From: an uncultured Verrucomicrobiota bacterium | GTDB taxonomy: Bacteria; Verrucomicrobiota; Verrucomicrobiia; Verrucomicrobiales; DEV007 | Length of the DNA: 45,290 nucleotides | Direction of reading: 5' to 3' | Assembly: GCA_902589825.1 (NCBI GenBank) | Contig: CACIUL010000023.1 | Location: forward strand, 1 to 45,290 | Part shown: piece by piece, positions 1-9,272 of the stretch | Layout of the letters: the number at the start of each line of letters is the position of its first letter | Position numbering within the stretch: position 1 is the first letter of the stretch | Notes under the pieces: generated by a model | Databases searched by the model: none | Seen by the model: only the letters and a program-made list of their open reading frames with translations | Told to the model about the DNA's origin: nothing | Made by a program: the position numbers and the translations under genes

Positions 1-879
1 GCATCCGCTGATTTCTGGGCCTACGCAGAAGCGGGGGTGGCCAAGGCGGAAGCTGAATTTGGTGATATCGAAGTGGAATTCAAGGTGGGTGACGGCACTG
101 CTGCCAAACAACGCGAACTGGTAGAGGCACTACTGGTAATGGGAGTCAAAGGGATTGCCATCAGTCCATGCAATCCGAAAGCCCAGAAGGATATGCTCAA
201 TGAATGGGCTAAAAAGGCAGTGTTAATAACCGTTGACAGTGATGCCGCCGACACGGATCGGAAGTTCTACCTTGGTACGGATAACGTCGCCGCCGGACGA
301 CAAGCAGGTGAATTGCTCAAAGAAGCCCTCCCTGATGGCGGCAAAGTAATGGCTTTCGTCGGGTTCGACAATCAAGTGAATGCCGTCGAGCGCTATCAGG
401 GTCTTAAAGAGGCCGTCGCCGGGACAAAGATCGAGATTCTGGACCTGCGAACCGATGAGGTAGACTTCGGTAAGGCACGACGCAACGCCGAGAACACACT
501 GACCCAATACCCGGACATCGCCGGCATGGTAGGCCTTTGGTCCTACAACGGGCCACTCATCTTGGAGGCAGTGAAGGATAAGGGGGTTGTAAACAAAGTT
601 AAAATCATCGCTTTTGACGAAGACCCGCGAACTCTTCAAGCAATTGATAAGGGCGAGATTTACGGAACCGTTGTCCAGCAACCCTATGAGTTTGGTTACC
701 AGTCCGTGAAGGCTCTTCGCGCACTTATTGTGGAGAAACAATCAGCGCAGGATCTTGGCGTTTCAGAATCAAAGCAGAAGTTCATTGAAACGCTAATCAT
801 CCGGAAGGGTGAGGGAGAAGCCTACCTTGAGAAATGCAACGCCTGGAAAGCACGAAAAAGGGCAGAGGAGCGGAATTGA
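1..879 (+). CDS. Sugar ABC transporter substrate-binding protein (5' truncated)
   Basis: The frame is open from base 1, so the N-terminus and signal peptide lie outside the window; a GTG at 37 is in frame but is only an internal valine. The visible 292 residues match the periplasmic-binding-protein type 1 fold of the RbsB/LacI group. They include a helix-rich stretch with an ISPCNP segment, then VITVDSDA, a YLGTDNVAAGRQAGELL block typical of sugar binders, a VGLWSYNGP segment, and a C-terminal hinge region with FDEDPRTLQAI and VVQQPYEFGYQSV. Such proteins capture a sugar in the periplasm and deliver it to an ABC permease. The permease and ATPase are not visible downstream, so they would be upstream of the window or elsewhere. 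The sugar cannot be told from sequence. The gene ends with TGA. Family call is firm; substrate is unknown. Confidence 0.88.
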   Translation, partial: ASADFWAYAEAGVAKAEAEFGDIEVEFKVGDGTAAKQRELVEALLVMGVKGIAISPCNPKAQKDMLNEWAKKAVLITVDSDAADTDRKFYLGTDNVAAGRQAGELLKEALPDGGKVMAFVGFDNQVNAVERYQGLKEAVAGTKIEILDLRTDEVDFGKARRNAENTLTQYPDIAGMVGLWSYNGPLILEAVKDKGVVNKVKIIAFDEDPRTLQAIDKGEIYGTVVQQPYEFGYQSVKALRALIVEKQSAQDLGVSESKQKFIETLIIRKGEGEAYLEKCNAWKARKRAEERN

Positions 880-980
880 CGGGGAGAGACGCACGGTGCA
901 CCCTGGTTCTTTTTTCCTGCGAATGTGCCCACTGTATCCCTCATCCATTAACCGCTTAAATCGCGCACTCCCCTTTCCCG

Positions 981-2390
981 TCACCGGGCCTTGATGCGCA
1001 AAAAATCAGCGGGTGCCTGTCCTTCCGGGGCAAGGTAATCGGGCCCGAGAAGATCCCGGACAGTGTCGATTACAAGGTCCTCGACATCGGGCTTGTAGCG
1101 GCCGGGCAGCGCATAATACACCTGGGAAAAGTCAGCCTCGTAACCGCCCTCCTTCAGGACGCGCCGTGAGGGGATGTAGCCGGGCATGTCATTGCACCAG
1201 GCGTTGAGCCAGAGCCGGGAATAATCGAGCTCGGTCTTGAGGCGCACGGCGTAGTCGACGACAACCTCGCCGGGGAGGAAGACCAGCGCCAAGTCCCTGT
1301 TAAATCTCCAGGTGGAGATGGTGTAGGGAACAACCTCCTGAATCTTTCCTTTCGCCTTGAGCTGCTCCAGCATGAGCTTGGCCTGGTAGCCGTGAAAGTC
1401 GCTGCGCTTGGCGGTCTCTTCCCACTGGGCGCGCCCGGCCGGCTTCTCCAGTGGAAGATTGATCGTGCGCTGGCCAATGCTGGGAATGGCGGCCAGTTTC
1501 TTCAGGCCCTTTTCCATCTGCTCGGCCACCCCGGCGGCGATGGCCTCACCGTGGCTTTTCGCGTCTTCAATACCGCGGGAAGGCTGGGGACCGACGTCCG
1601 CCCCGCAGCCGATGGTGACCACCGAGATGCTGCCGGGGTGATCCTTCTCAAGGCCCTCCCCGGCAAACCCGGCCCAGTCACCGCAGATGCGGTTGCGCCC
1701 GCCAAGTGTCGTGCAGTGGCAGGCGTAGTTGGCCCAGACCGCGATGACCTTCCCGTCAGGATCCTTCGCCACCATGAAGGGCAGGCTGTGGTCGACCGGG
1801 CCGTCCTTCTGGAAACCAAAGCCCGCCCAGCGGCCCTGGTTGAGCACCCTGCGATTGCCGCCGAAACCTGCGCGACCCATCCCCCAGGACAGGCTGGCCG
1901 GCCGGCGGGCCTTGAGGGCGGCGGCGGCCGCCTCGACAATCCTCTCGATCAGCCAGTCAGTATACCTGTTCATGTTGGCCTTCTGGGCATCCGTCGCCCG
2001 TCCTCCCCAGACAACGACCGCGTAGCCGCGCAGACTGGGCGCGTTGTGGGTATGGGTGACGGCCAGCACCAGGTTGGCCGGCTTGATACCATGGCTCTTC
2101 TCAAGTTTTTCGGCCACCACGCGCGTCACGCCTGCCGGGATGCCGCAGTTATCAACGGCGACGATGACTGCAGGGTCCTTCTCCCCGATTGCCAGTGCCC
2201 GTGCCCAGATTTTCGTGTCTACTCCCTCATGCTCCTTGGTCCTGCCACCATAACCCGCGAGGATCACCGGATGGGTGGGAGTGACGTCGACCTTCGCCGC
2301 ACCAACGGTTAACGGTGCAGCACTGAGGGCGGATGCTCCCGGAAAAACAAATGCAAAAAGGCAAAAGGTAATGGCAAGGGATAGCTTCAT
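981..2390 (-). CDS. Neutral/alkaline ceramidase-like exported hydrolase
   Basis: A 469-residue protein with a clear signal peptide (hydrophobic residues 3-24, likely cleaved after ALSA). It begins with the family hallmark LTVGAAKVDVTPTHPVILAGYGGR and continues with VTHTHNAPSLRG, whose H-x-H is the expected zinc-binding pair, and NYACHCTTLGG, which supplies another His. This matches the N-terminal domain of neutral/alkaline non-lysosomal ceramidases. True neutral ceramidases carry a catalytic Ser in a GDVSPN motif (from memory); here the equivalent stretch reads CGADVGPQ, so the Ser appears replaced by Gly. The long C-terminal immunoglobulin-like domain of classical ceramidases also seems absent. 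PVC bacteria have many such short paralogues, and their substrates are largely unknown. An amidase or esterase on a lipid or glycoconjugate is possible, but ceramide is not assured. It stands alone on this strand, 323 bases from the next minus-strand gene. Confidence 0.82.
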   Translation of the reverse strand: MKLSLAITFCLFAFVFPGASALSAAPLTVGAAKVDVTPTHPVILAGYGGRTKEHEGVDTKIWARALAIGEKDPAVIVAVDNCGIPAGVTRVVAEKLEKSHGIKPANLVLAVTHTHNAPSLRGYAVVVWGGRATDAQKANMNRYTDWLIERIVEAAAAALKARRPASLSWGMGRAGFGGNRRVLNQGRWAGFGFQKDGPVDHSLPFMVAKDPDGKVIAVWANYACHCTTLGGRNRICGDWAGFAGEGLEKDHPGSISVVTIGCGADVGPQPSRGIEDAKSHGEAIAAGVAEQMEKGLKKLAAIPSIGQRTINLPLEKPAGRAQWEETAKRSDFHGYQAKLMLEQLKAKGKIQEVVPYTISTWRFNRDLALVFLPGEVVVDYAVRLKTELDYSRLWLNAWCNDMPGYIPSRRVLKEGGYEADFSQVYYALPGRYKPDVEDLVIDTVRDLLGPDYLAPEGQAPADFLRIKAR

Positions 2391-2713
2391 GGGAAAAACG
2401 GAAAAAAACGTTACGAATCACGGCAGTCATTGCTCCCGTCAGCATGAGCTTAACCCGGGGGGCGATCTCTCGGCAAGCCCTCAAAGCCGATGCAAGCCCA
2501 CTGAAGGAAAATTCGCCGCCCCCAAACTTCCCTTAAACCCCACGATAAAAGAAGCGGGGACGGCAGGATCTCTCGACCCGGCCTCACATTCGCCGAGGAA
2601 TCGTCCATCCACTAAATCAGAAATTTTGGGTCAATCATTTATTGAATCAATGAATGAGCTTTCCGAAAAATCCAGCGCGCCTGGCTCCCTTCAAAGCAGC
2701 AGCCCCACCTTGA
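2391..2713. other. Intergenic region of 323 bases
   Basis: No convincing gene is seen here. The right end lies beyond the stop of the minus-strand metallopeptidase gene; the left end is the upstream region of the ceramidase-like gene and should hold its promoter, although I see no good -35/-10 pair. The only structure noticed is a near-perfect inverted repeat at 2635-2657. Open frames through the region look like non-coding shadows. Confidence 0.6.
2635..2657. repeat. Short inverted repeat, possible terminator or operator
   Basis: TCATTTATTG and CAATGAATGA face each other across a 3-base AAT loop, with 9 of 10 positions pairing as Watson-Crick and the other as a T-G wobble. It lies 57 bases past the stop codon of the minus-strand metallopeptidase gene. 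It is AT-rich and no T-run follows on the minus strand, so a weak terminator or a protein-binding palindrome are both possible. Confidence 0.3.
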
Positions 2714-3928
2714 TCAAGGCCTAGCATGCTTGCTGTGCAAGCGCTCCCAGTAACCCGACCAGTATTCATCATAATAGTCGAGGGCTGCCTGCCAGATGTG
2801 CGGCAGCTGCTCCACCTTGGGGGATTTTCCGGGATCAAATCCCTGCAGGTGATCCCTGCCTGCCCGCTTGCGCGGGGAAACAAACCGCCACGGGTCCTCA
2901 CCGAGCACCTCCCGGCACAATGCGGCAAGACCGGGATCGTATTTCTGGAGGCCCTCACGGGTGTGGATGTGGTTATGGTCATGGTCCATGGTGCGGTTGG
3001 TGTCATACCAGCACTGCACGCCCTCCGCCCAGTATTCGTGGCGGTTCTTCCCGGCATAGCATTCCTTCTTGCCGCCGAAGACGATCAGCACCTTGTCCTC
3101 CTTGGTGACCTTGACGGCCGCGCTCGCCTTCGCCCCGTTGACCGTGATGTCCCCGGCATCCAGGCACTTGGCCAGAAAATCCCGCGGCTGGTCCGGGAAG
3201 GATTTTTCCAGTGCCTCCAGCAGGCTGACCGGAGACTTGCTTTCCACCCGGCGGAAGCGCTGCGCGGCGCGCCCGTCATTCCACACACTGCGCGCCTTGG
3301 CCTTGCCGAAGGCCTCGGTTAAGAGCTTCTGCTGTCGCTCATCAAATCCCGCGCCATGGATCACGTGCCCGAACTCGTGAATTAAGATACTCTCAATCTG
3401 CATCCCGCCCGGATACTCGAGGACATCCTCCTCGGCAAAGAGCACCACCGGCCGCCTGTCGATGTAGCGCAAGAATCCCCGCTGCCGCCAGTTGTAGAAG
3501 TCGAGTTCCTTGCCTGTCTTGGGCGTCTTGAACTGCGGAATATTGGAGGTGAGCTCATTGTGCCCGACCAGGATGCAGAGCACCTTGCGCTTGCGGATGC
3601 GCTCCGCCACCTCCGGCGCGATGCTCTTCATCATCTTCTCAAACAGGTAGGCAGATTCCAGGATCGCGTGATCGGAGATGCGCCCGGAAGTGGCAATGAG
3701 GATGTCCTCAACCATCAACCCCTTCTCAAAGAAGGAGGACGGCAGCTTGTATTGCTTCGCCCACGCATCGGCAATCGGTTGAACCGAAAACCTTCCCGGT
3801 TTGACCGAGACATTCCCCGCCGAGGAATTTCCCGGTGACTCCCCTGCCTCAACTACCGGAATCAGCAGGCTGAAAACTGCGAGCAAGGGCATCCCGAAAA
3901 CCATGAATCCTTTCATCTGAAATCGCAT
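2714..3928 (-). CDS. Exported zincin-type metallopeptidase-like protein (HEFGH)
   Basis: About 404 residues from the ATG at 3928; the frame stays open further upstream, but the signal peptide (MKGFMVFGMPLLAVFSLLIP, cleavage near VEA) fits a start at 3928 or 3916. At residues 184-188 it has HEFGH, the HExxH zinc-binding and catalytic motif, in the context ILIHEFGHVIHGAG. A later RHEYWAEGVQCWYD segment is reminiscent of the region that supplies the third zinc ligand in some zincins, where the first Glu or the His could serve. The preceding segment VVLFAEEDVLEYPGG is extended and probably forms the edge strand that binds substrate. I do not recognise a named family; similar hypothetical proteins occur in PVC genomes. 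It diverges from the large gene at 4071. Metallopeptidase activity is inferred only from the motif and the export signal. Confidence 0.72.
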   Translation of the reverse strand: MRFQMKGFMVFGMPLLAVFSLLIPVVEAGESPGNSSAGNVSVKPGRFSVQPIADAWAKQYKLPSSFFEKGLMVEDILIATSGRISDHAILESAYLFEKMMKSIAPEVAERIRKRKVLCILVGHNELTSNIPQFKTPKTGKELDFYNWRQRGFLRYIDRRPVVLFAEEDVLEYPGGMQIESILIHEFGHVIHGAGFDERQQKLLTEAFGKAKARSVWNDGRAAQRFRRVESKSPVSLLEALEKSFPDQPRDFLAKCLDAGDITVNGAKASAAVKVTKEDKVLIVFGGKKECYAGKNRHEYWAEGVQCWYDTNRTMDHDHNHIHTREGLQKYDPGLAALCREVLGEDPWRFVSPRKRAGRDHLQGFDPGKSPKVEQLPHIWQAALDYYDEYWSGYWERLHSKHARP

Positions 3929-4021
3929 ATCGTGCAAAGATCCTAATCCAGATTGCCTCTTCCTTCCAAGCCACAAAGAAAAACCGCCCATATTTCCGTA
4001 AACCCTTAACCAACAGGGGGC

Positions 4022-4049
4022 TTGATGTTTTTAAGGTACTCGATAGAAT
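4022..4049 (+). promoter_or_regulatory. Candidate sigma-70-type promoter for the giant secreted protein
   Basis: TTGATG at 4022-4027 and TAGAAT at 4044-4049 are separated by 16 bases, matching the -35 and -10 consensus at 4/6 and 5/6 positions. The ATG at 4071 would leave a leader of roughly 15 bases. It sits in the divergent 142-base space between the metallopeptidase and the large gene. Confidence 0.42.
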
Positions 4050-4070
4050 AAACACGAAGCTGTTATCAAA

Positions 4071-7000
4071 ATGAAAAATTGTATCACAAAAACTTCATTA
4101 TTACTGGCCACCACATTCCTGATGGTCATCTCGTCCAAGGCAGAAGAAGATAATTCACTTCAGGAGGGTCTAATTGCCTATTGGCCATTCAATGAACAGC
4201 TTACCGATGTTATTGGTGACAACCACGGAACACTCCTTGGGGGTGGAAATCAAAATTACGAAACCGGACAATTTGGAAGCGGTATTGTGCTCGACGGCGA
4301 GGGGCAATACATCCTGACACCGATTGCCAACGAAAACACATTTGATTTCCCGGATGGAAACGGCTTCTCGGTGTCAGCATGGTTCAGAGTTGATAACTTC
4401 GACGGCCCCTGGCAGTGCCTAATCGCCAAGGGCGAAGGTAACAGGTGGCGCATCCACCGCCGCTCTGAGCAACAGGTAATCACAGCCAACGGCGGCAGTG
4501 GCGATGTTTCCGAGGGTAGCACCAACGTCAATGACGGTAAATTACACCACATCGCACTCGTCAGTGATCCGGATCCGGAAAACGGCTCGGTTGTCCTATA
4601 TATTGATGGTCAGGTTGAGGGAACCTCAGGAGTTGCAAATCTTGAAAACAACGATCAACCCATGTTGATCGGCGAAAATCCAGATGCCATGGGGCGCACA
4701 TGGAATGGTCTCATCGACGATTTGGGTATCTGGAACCGTCCTCTTACGCCAAGCGAAATTACCTACATTTATAATAGTGGGCAGGGCAACTCTCTAACAT
4801 CAACATCGAATAACGGAAATGATAATGATACAATTGATCCGGCGCAGGCTACTGCTGATCCACTGGGTGAGGAACTCACTTTCGATGTTGATGTGGCAAA
4901 CGATGTGAAGTGGACTGCGGAAAGTCTCGCCGACTGGCTTACCATCACAGGTGGTGCAACCCGCACCGGGGCCGGAACGGTCACTTATACAGTTGAACGC
5001 AACACTTCATCGATTGAGCGCGAGGGACAGATTCAGGTCACCACCGCTGGCGAGGAAACACCGGATGGGATTGACTGGAGAGGAAGCACCTTTGAAATTA
5101 TAGAAGGAAATTTCACCTGGCAGGAGGCCAAGGCTGATGCCGAGTCCCGTGGCGGAAGGCTGGCTGTTCTTGATACTCAGGCACGGCTTGATGCCGCCTA
5201 CTCCTATCTGAACGAGGCAGGTAGTTGGCCCTTCCTTTGGCTCGGAGCCACAGACACTGCAACTGAGGACATCTGGGTCTGGCTCAATAGTTCAACCCTT
5301 GAGGCCTCCAATCCAAAATGGAAACATGACGAAGGACCAACTAACCGGGGAGACAACCCCGAAGCCGAGGACTTTCTTGTCATGTGGCCATCGAGCACCC
5401 AAGTTGCGGGGCTATGGGGAGATTCCGGAGCCAAAAATGAACGCTTTGCCTACCTTATGGAATTCCCTGGCAATGGACCAATACAGGGCAGGAGCACCTT
5501 TGGAATCGTAAGAAACATCCAGGAAAATGATTTCAGCTGGCAGGAAGCCAAAGCTGATGCCGAGTCCCGTGGCGGAAGGCTGGCTGTTCTCAATACTCAG
5601 GCGAAAATCGATGCAGCGAACGCCTATCTGAAATCTTTTGGAACATGGCCAAAGTTGTGGATTGGCCTGACTGATGAAGTATCCGAGGGAGAATGGAGAT
5701 GGATTACAGGAGAATTACTTACTTCCTCGATTTGGGATCAAGGTGAACCGAATAACAACGGGCACTTAGGAAATGAAGACCATGCGATCATACGTTCAGA
5801 TCGTTCTGGGATCAATCCGGTTTGGAATGACTATGCTTCCTCTAATCGGCACGCGTATTTAATCGAAAGACCAGCACCACAATTAACGCAGACCTTTCAA
5901 CACACCGCCACGCAAGCCGCTATCGATCCCGAGGCGGATACTGACGGCGATGGTATCCTTGATATCCATGAGACAGGCACGGGCATCTTTGTCAGTGCCA
6001 CCGACACCGGCAGCAACCCGCGTGTAGCCGACAGCGATGGCGATGGCGTTGATGACAATGTCGAGCTCGCCGACCGGACCGATCCGAATGACCCCAATGA
6101 CTTCAAGCCCTTAAGCCGTGGCCTCGTTGCCTACTACCCCTTCAATGGCAATGCCGATGATGAAAGTGGCAATGGAAATGATGGCACGGTCAATGGCGCC
6201 ACGCTGACCACCGATCGTAATGGAGAAGCCGGCAGTGCTTACCATTTTGATGGGGAAGATGATTACATTAACGCTGGAAACTCGATTAATCGTTTCAACC
6301 TATTAACCTTTTCCGCGTGGTTCCGTCAGGAATCTCCAAATAATAAATATGGTTATCTAATTACAAAAAGAAGAAGTCCAAATGGCGGTGGAGCTGATGT
6401 AGGTACAAACCCTGAGGGTCGGATCACCGGGGGAGGATTCGGTCTTGGTGGCATTGATGCCACAGAAATGACAAGCAACGGAATTTGGCATCACGCAGTC
6501 CTAGCTGTTGGGGAAACAACAATGGAGCTATTTGTCGATGGTACACTAATAGACTCCAAGGCAATCAGCCCAGGAGAATCCTTCAGTGCTGAAGACATCT
6601 GGATCGGAAGAGGTTTTCAAAATCCTCCAGATAATGAAGGCACTCGGGCATTCGATGGCCAAATCGACGACATCCGCATCTACAACCGCGCCCTTTCCGG
6701 CAATGAAGTCACCCAACTTTACACTTCGGAAGCACCACCAAACTTTACTCTGAGTGTTCCCGAGCCCACCAACGGGTCGGTCAGCGGCGCCGGCACCTAT
6801 CAACTGGGCAGCACGGCCATCCTGACGGCCTCACCTGACCTCGGCTACCTGTTCACTGAATGGACTGGTAATGCTCAAGGATCCAGCAACCCGCTTGAGG
6901 TAATCATGAACGCTGACAAGGCGATTGGTGCCAACTTTGAAAAGGACACCAGGGATTCCGATGGTGATGGCCTGAGCAACTTTGAGGAGCTGGTCAACTG

Positions 7001-9161
7001 CAAGACCAACCCGGATAACGCTGATACCGACGGCGATGGATTCAATGATGGTGAGGAAAAGCTGGCGGAAGCCGATCCCAATGACGCGCAAAGCTTCCCG
7101 ATACTCAACAGCGCGCCGGTCTTTGCCAACCAGCGCTTCACGATTGCCGAGAACAGCCCGGCAAACACCGTGGCAGGCCGTCTCATTGCCGACGACGCCG
7201 AGGGTGACGCGCTCAACTTCACCATCCTGCCACCTGATAGCCAGGTCTTCCGCATTGCAGGTGATCGTCTCCTGGTGCGCAATTCCACCACCCTCGACTA
7301 CGAAACCAACCCCACCCTCACGTTGAGGGCGCGAGCCAGTGACGGGGAACTCTTTGCTGATGCGACCATCACTGTCAGCCTGGTCGATGTGCGCACCGAG
7401 GACTGTGATGGCGACGGGCTGACCGAGGCCGAGGAGGAGGATATCCACGGCACCGATGACTGCAACCCGGACAGCGATGGTGACGGCTTCGGCGACAAGG
7501 AGGAAGTCGATGCCGGAAGTGATCCCACTGATCCCAACAGCTCGCCGAACAAGCCCCCGGTCCTTGCCGATCGCTCCCTGTTCCTTTCCAATGCCGCGCA
7601 GGAGGGTGCCCTTGTCGGGACCATCGTGGCCTCAGATCCAAACAATGATGCCCTGGAGTTTAAGATCACCAACAATGTCGATACCGACCTCGATGGTGAG
7701 CCAGCCTTCCGCATTGAGGGCGATACGCTCATCCTCAATGATGCCGGTGACCTGAAATACCAGTTCCGTGACGTGACCATTTCCTCCGGCTGGTATCATG
7801 ACCAGGCCATTACTGCCGAGGGCAAGGCCATCGCCTGGGGACGCAATGACCAGGGACAGGTGAACGTGCCCAGGGAACTTGGAGTCGTACGCGCCATTTC
7901 CGCCGGTTTCTACCACAGCATTGCCCTGCAGGAGGACGGCACGGTCGTCGCATGGGGAGACAACCGATACAGGCAGATCAATGTGCCACCCGAAGCGTTA
8001 ACAGGAGTGGTGGCCATTGCCGGAGGCGGCTACCACAGCCTGGCAATGCGTACTGATGGCAGCCTCGTGGTCTGGGGACGCAATCACCTGGGACAACGCA
8101 CCCTTCCCCCAAGGGAGAGACTTGGAGAAATCCAGGCGATCGCCACCGGCGCCCACCACAACATGGTGCTGCGCACGGACGGCACCGTTTACGCATGGGG
8201 ATACAACGGAAACAGGCAGACGGATGTCCCCGCCGCCCTGGCTTCAACCAACCACCCGGATTTTGTGCGAGTCATTGCCATTGAGGGCGGAGCACTGCAC
8301 AGCCTGGCCCTGCGTGAGAACGGCACGGTCATCGCTTGGGGAGATAATACCTATGGGCAAAGGATCGTGCCGGCGGCCCTGAGGTCGGTCGACCACCCGG
8401 ACTTCATCAGGATCACCGAGATTTCCTCCGTTGGTTACCACAACCTTGCCCTGCGTAAGGATGGCACTGTCGTCACCTGGGGACGTAATAACCACGACCA
8501 AAATATTGTGCCACCCGCCCTGGCTTCAGCCGACCATCCGGAGTTTGTGCCGATCACCGGAATTTCCGCCGGCGGTTACCACAACGTGGTGCTGCGCGAG
8601 GATGACTCACTTATCGAGTGGGGGCTCTTTGGCATTCCTTCCGATCAACGCATCGCCCAACCGCAGAGGGACAGCCTGGTCATCAGGATCGCGGCAAATG
8701 ACGGCCAGGCTTCCACCACCGCCACCTACACCATCAACATCGGCCCCGATACAGATGGTGATGGCCTGCCGGATGCCGTCGAGACGAACACCGGCACCTT
8801 TGCCTCGGAAAATGATACCGGCACCGATCCCAAGAACCCCGACAGTGATGGCGATGGCTTCAATGATGGTGTTGAAGTCGCGGCAGGATCCAATCCCCAT
8901 GACGCCGACAGCACCCCGGAGGGAAATACCTCCGCACCGTTTAACCTCAGTATCACTCCCACCCGCCTGCCCTCCGGCGCCATTGACCAGCTGATCATCA
9001 GCTTCCCCACAAGAAATGGAAGAAGCTACCGGATCGAGGAATCAAACGATTTCAGGACATGGCGCACCCGTGAATCAGGCATCAATGGCAATGGTGAAAC
9101 CATTCAGCGCAGTTTACCCGCTGCCGGCCGCAAGATGCTCCTGCGCGCCAGTGAGGAGTAG
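4071..9161 (+). CDS. Giant secreted multidomain protein (LamG, C-type lectin, TSP3, cadherin, RCC1)
   Basis: 1696 residues with a signal peptide (residues 1-24). Approximate domains: LamG/concanavalin-like 32-245; a BACON-like domain 255-330 (LADWLTITGG); two tandem C-type-lectin-like domains 333-475 and 475-613 (WQEAKADAESRGGRLAVL, WIGLTD, QGEPNNNG); calcium-binding thrombospondin-3-like DxDGDG repeats 623-680; a second LamG 683-885; an InlB-type beta-grasp repeat 892-958; more TSP3 repeats 958-1010; cadherin-like 1012-1105; TSP3 1107-1160; a second cadherin-like domain that starts at 1162, is interrupted by seven RCC1-type repeats (about 1232-1527), and resumes at 1532-1558; TSP3 1559-1615; and a C-terminal beta-rich tail with YRIEESNDFRTWR, like tails on many Verrucomicrobiota secreted proteins. 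The repeats imply calcium-stabilised, cell-surface or secreted binding to glycans or cells. No catalytic domain is visible. It ends with TAG immediately before the selenoprotein region. Confidence 0.87.
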   Translation: MKNCITKTSLLLATTFLMVISSKAEEDNSLQEGLIAYWPFNEQLTDVIGDNHGTLLGGGNQNYETGQFGSGIVLDGEGQYILTPIANENTFDFPDGNGFSVSAWFRVDNFDGPWQCLIAKGEGNRWRIHRRSEQQVITANGGSGDVSEGSTNVNDGKLHHIALVSDPDPENGSVVLYIDGQVEGTSGVANLENNDQPMLIGENPDAMGRTWNGLIDDLGIWNRPLTPSEITYIYNSGQGNSLTSTSNNGNDNDTIDPAQATADPLGEELTFDVDVANDVKWTAESLADWLTITGGATRTGAGTVTYTVERNTSSIEREGQIQVTTAGEETPDGIDWRGSTFEIIEGNFTWQEAKADAESRGGRLAVLDTQARLDAAYSYLNEAGSWPFLWLGATDTATEDIWVWLNSSTLEASNPKWKHDEGPTNRGDNPEAEDFLVMWPSSTQVAGLWGDSGAKNERFAYLMEFPGNGPIQGRSTFGIVRNIQENDFSWQEAKADAESRGGRLAVLNTQAKIDAANAYLKSFGTWPKLWIGLTDEVSEGEWRWITGELLTSSIWDQGEPNNNGHLGNEDHAIIRSDRSGINPVWNDYASSNRHAYLIERPAPQLTQTFQHTATQAAIDPEADTDGDGILDIHETGTGIFVSATDTGSNPRVADSDGDGVDDNVELADRTDPNDPNDFKPLSRGLVAYYPFNGNADDESGNGNDGTVNGATLTTDRNGEAGSAYHFDGEDDYINAGNSINRFNLLTFSAWFRQESPNNKYGYLITKRRSPNGGGADVGTNPEGRITGGGFGLGGIDATEMTSNGIWHHAVLAVGETTMELFVDGTLIDSKAISPGESFSAEDIWIGRGFQNPPDNEGTRAFDGQIDDIRIYNRALSGNEVTQLYTSEAPPNFTLSVPEPTNGSVSGAGTYQLGSTAILTASPDLGYLFTEWTGNAQGSSNPLEVIMNADKAIGANFEKDTRDSDGDGLSNFEELVNCKTNPDNADTDGDGFNDGEEKLAEADPNDAQSFPILNSAPVFANQRFTIAENSPANTVAGRLIADDAEGDALNFTILPPDSQVFRIAGDRLLVRNSTTLDYETNPTLTLRARASDGELFADATITVSLVDVRTEDCDGDGLTEAEEEDIHGTDDCNPDSDGDGFGDKEEVDAGSDPTDPNSSPNKPPVLADRSLFLSNAAQEGALVGTIVASDPNNDALEFKITNNVDTDLDGEPAFRIEGDTLILNDAGDLKYQFRDVTISSGWYHDQAITAEGKAIAWGRNDQGQVNVPRELGVVRAISAGFYHSIALQEDGTVVAWGDNRYRQINVPPEALTGVVAIAGGGYHSLAMRTDGSLVVWGRNHLGQRTLPPRERLGEIQAIATGAHHNMVLRTDGTVYAWGYNGNRQTDVPAALASTNHPDFVRVIAIEGGALHSLALRENGTVIAWGDNTYGQRIVPAALRSVDHPDFIRITEISSVGYHNLALRKDGTVVTWGRNNHDQNIVPPALASADHPEFVPITGISAGGYHNVVLREDDSLIEWGLFGIPSDQRIAQPQRDSLVIRIAANDGQASTTATYTINIGPDTDGDGLPDAVETNTGTFASENDTGTDPKNPDSDGDGFNDGVEVAAGSNPHDADSTPEGNTSAPFNLSITPTRLPSGAIDQLIISFPTRNGRSYRIEESNDFRTWRTRESGINGNGETIQRSLPAAGRKMLLRASEE
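5121..5602 (+). repeat. 420-base tandem duplication of the C-type lectin domain
   Basis: Bases 5121-5182 and 5541-5602 are nearly identical (both encode QEAKADAESRGGRLAVL), exactly 420 bases apart, or 140 codons. The rest of the two units has diverged much more, so the near-identical core is either a strongly constrained segment or has been homogenised by gene conversion. In the second unit the loop reads QGEPNNNG, an EPN-type sugar-binding signature; the first unit has DEGPTNRGDNPEAE instead and lacks it. Confidence 0.75.
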
Positions 9162-9272
9162 GTGCTCTTTTCCATAACCTCATGCTTGGGCTGTCTTTTT
9201 GCTCTGCCTTTTTTTCGTAATCACATTCAAGTCTCGCCTGAATCACAAATACGGGGTAAGCTGGTCAAGTTG

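Noticed and set aside
1392-2312. 306-residue plus-strand frame opposite the ceramidase-like gene
   Set aside because: It is a shadow of a well-supported gene on the other strand, with low-complexity Gly/Arg/Pro content and no domain.
4071-9161. Diversity-generating retroelement acting on the lectin domains
   Set aside because: No reverse transcriptase gene, template repeat or initiation-of-mutagenic-homing sequence is visible in the window.
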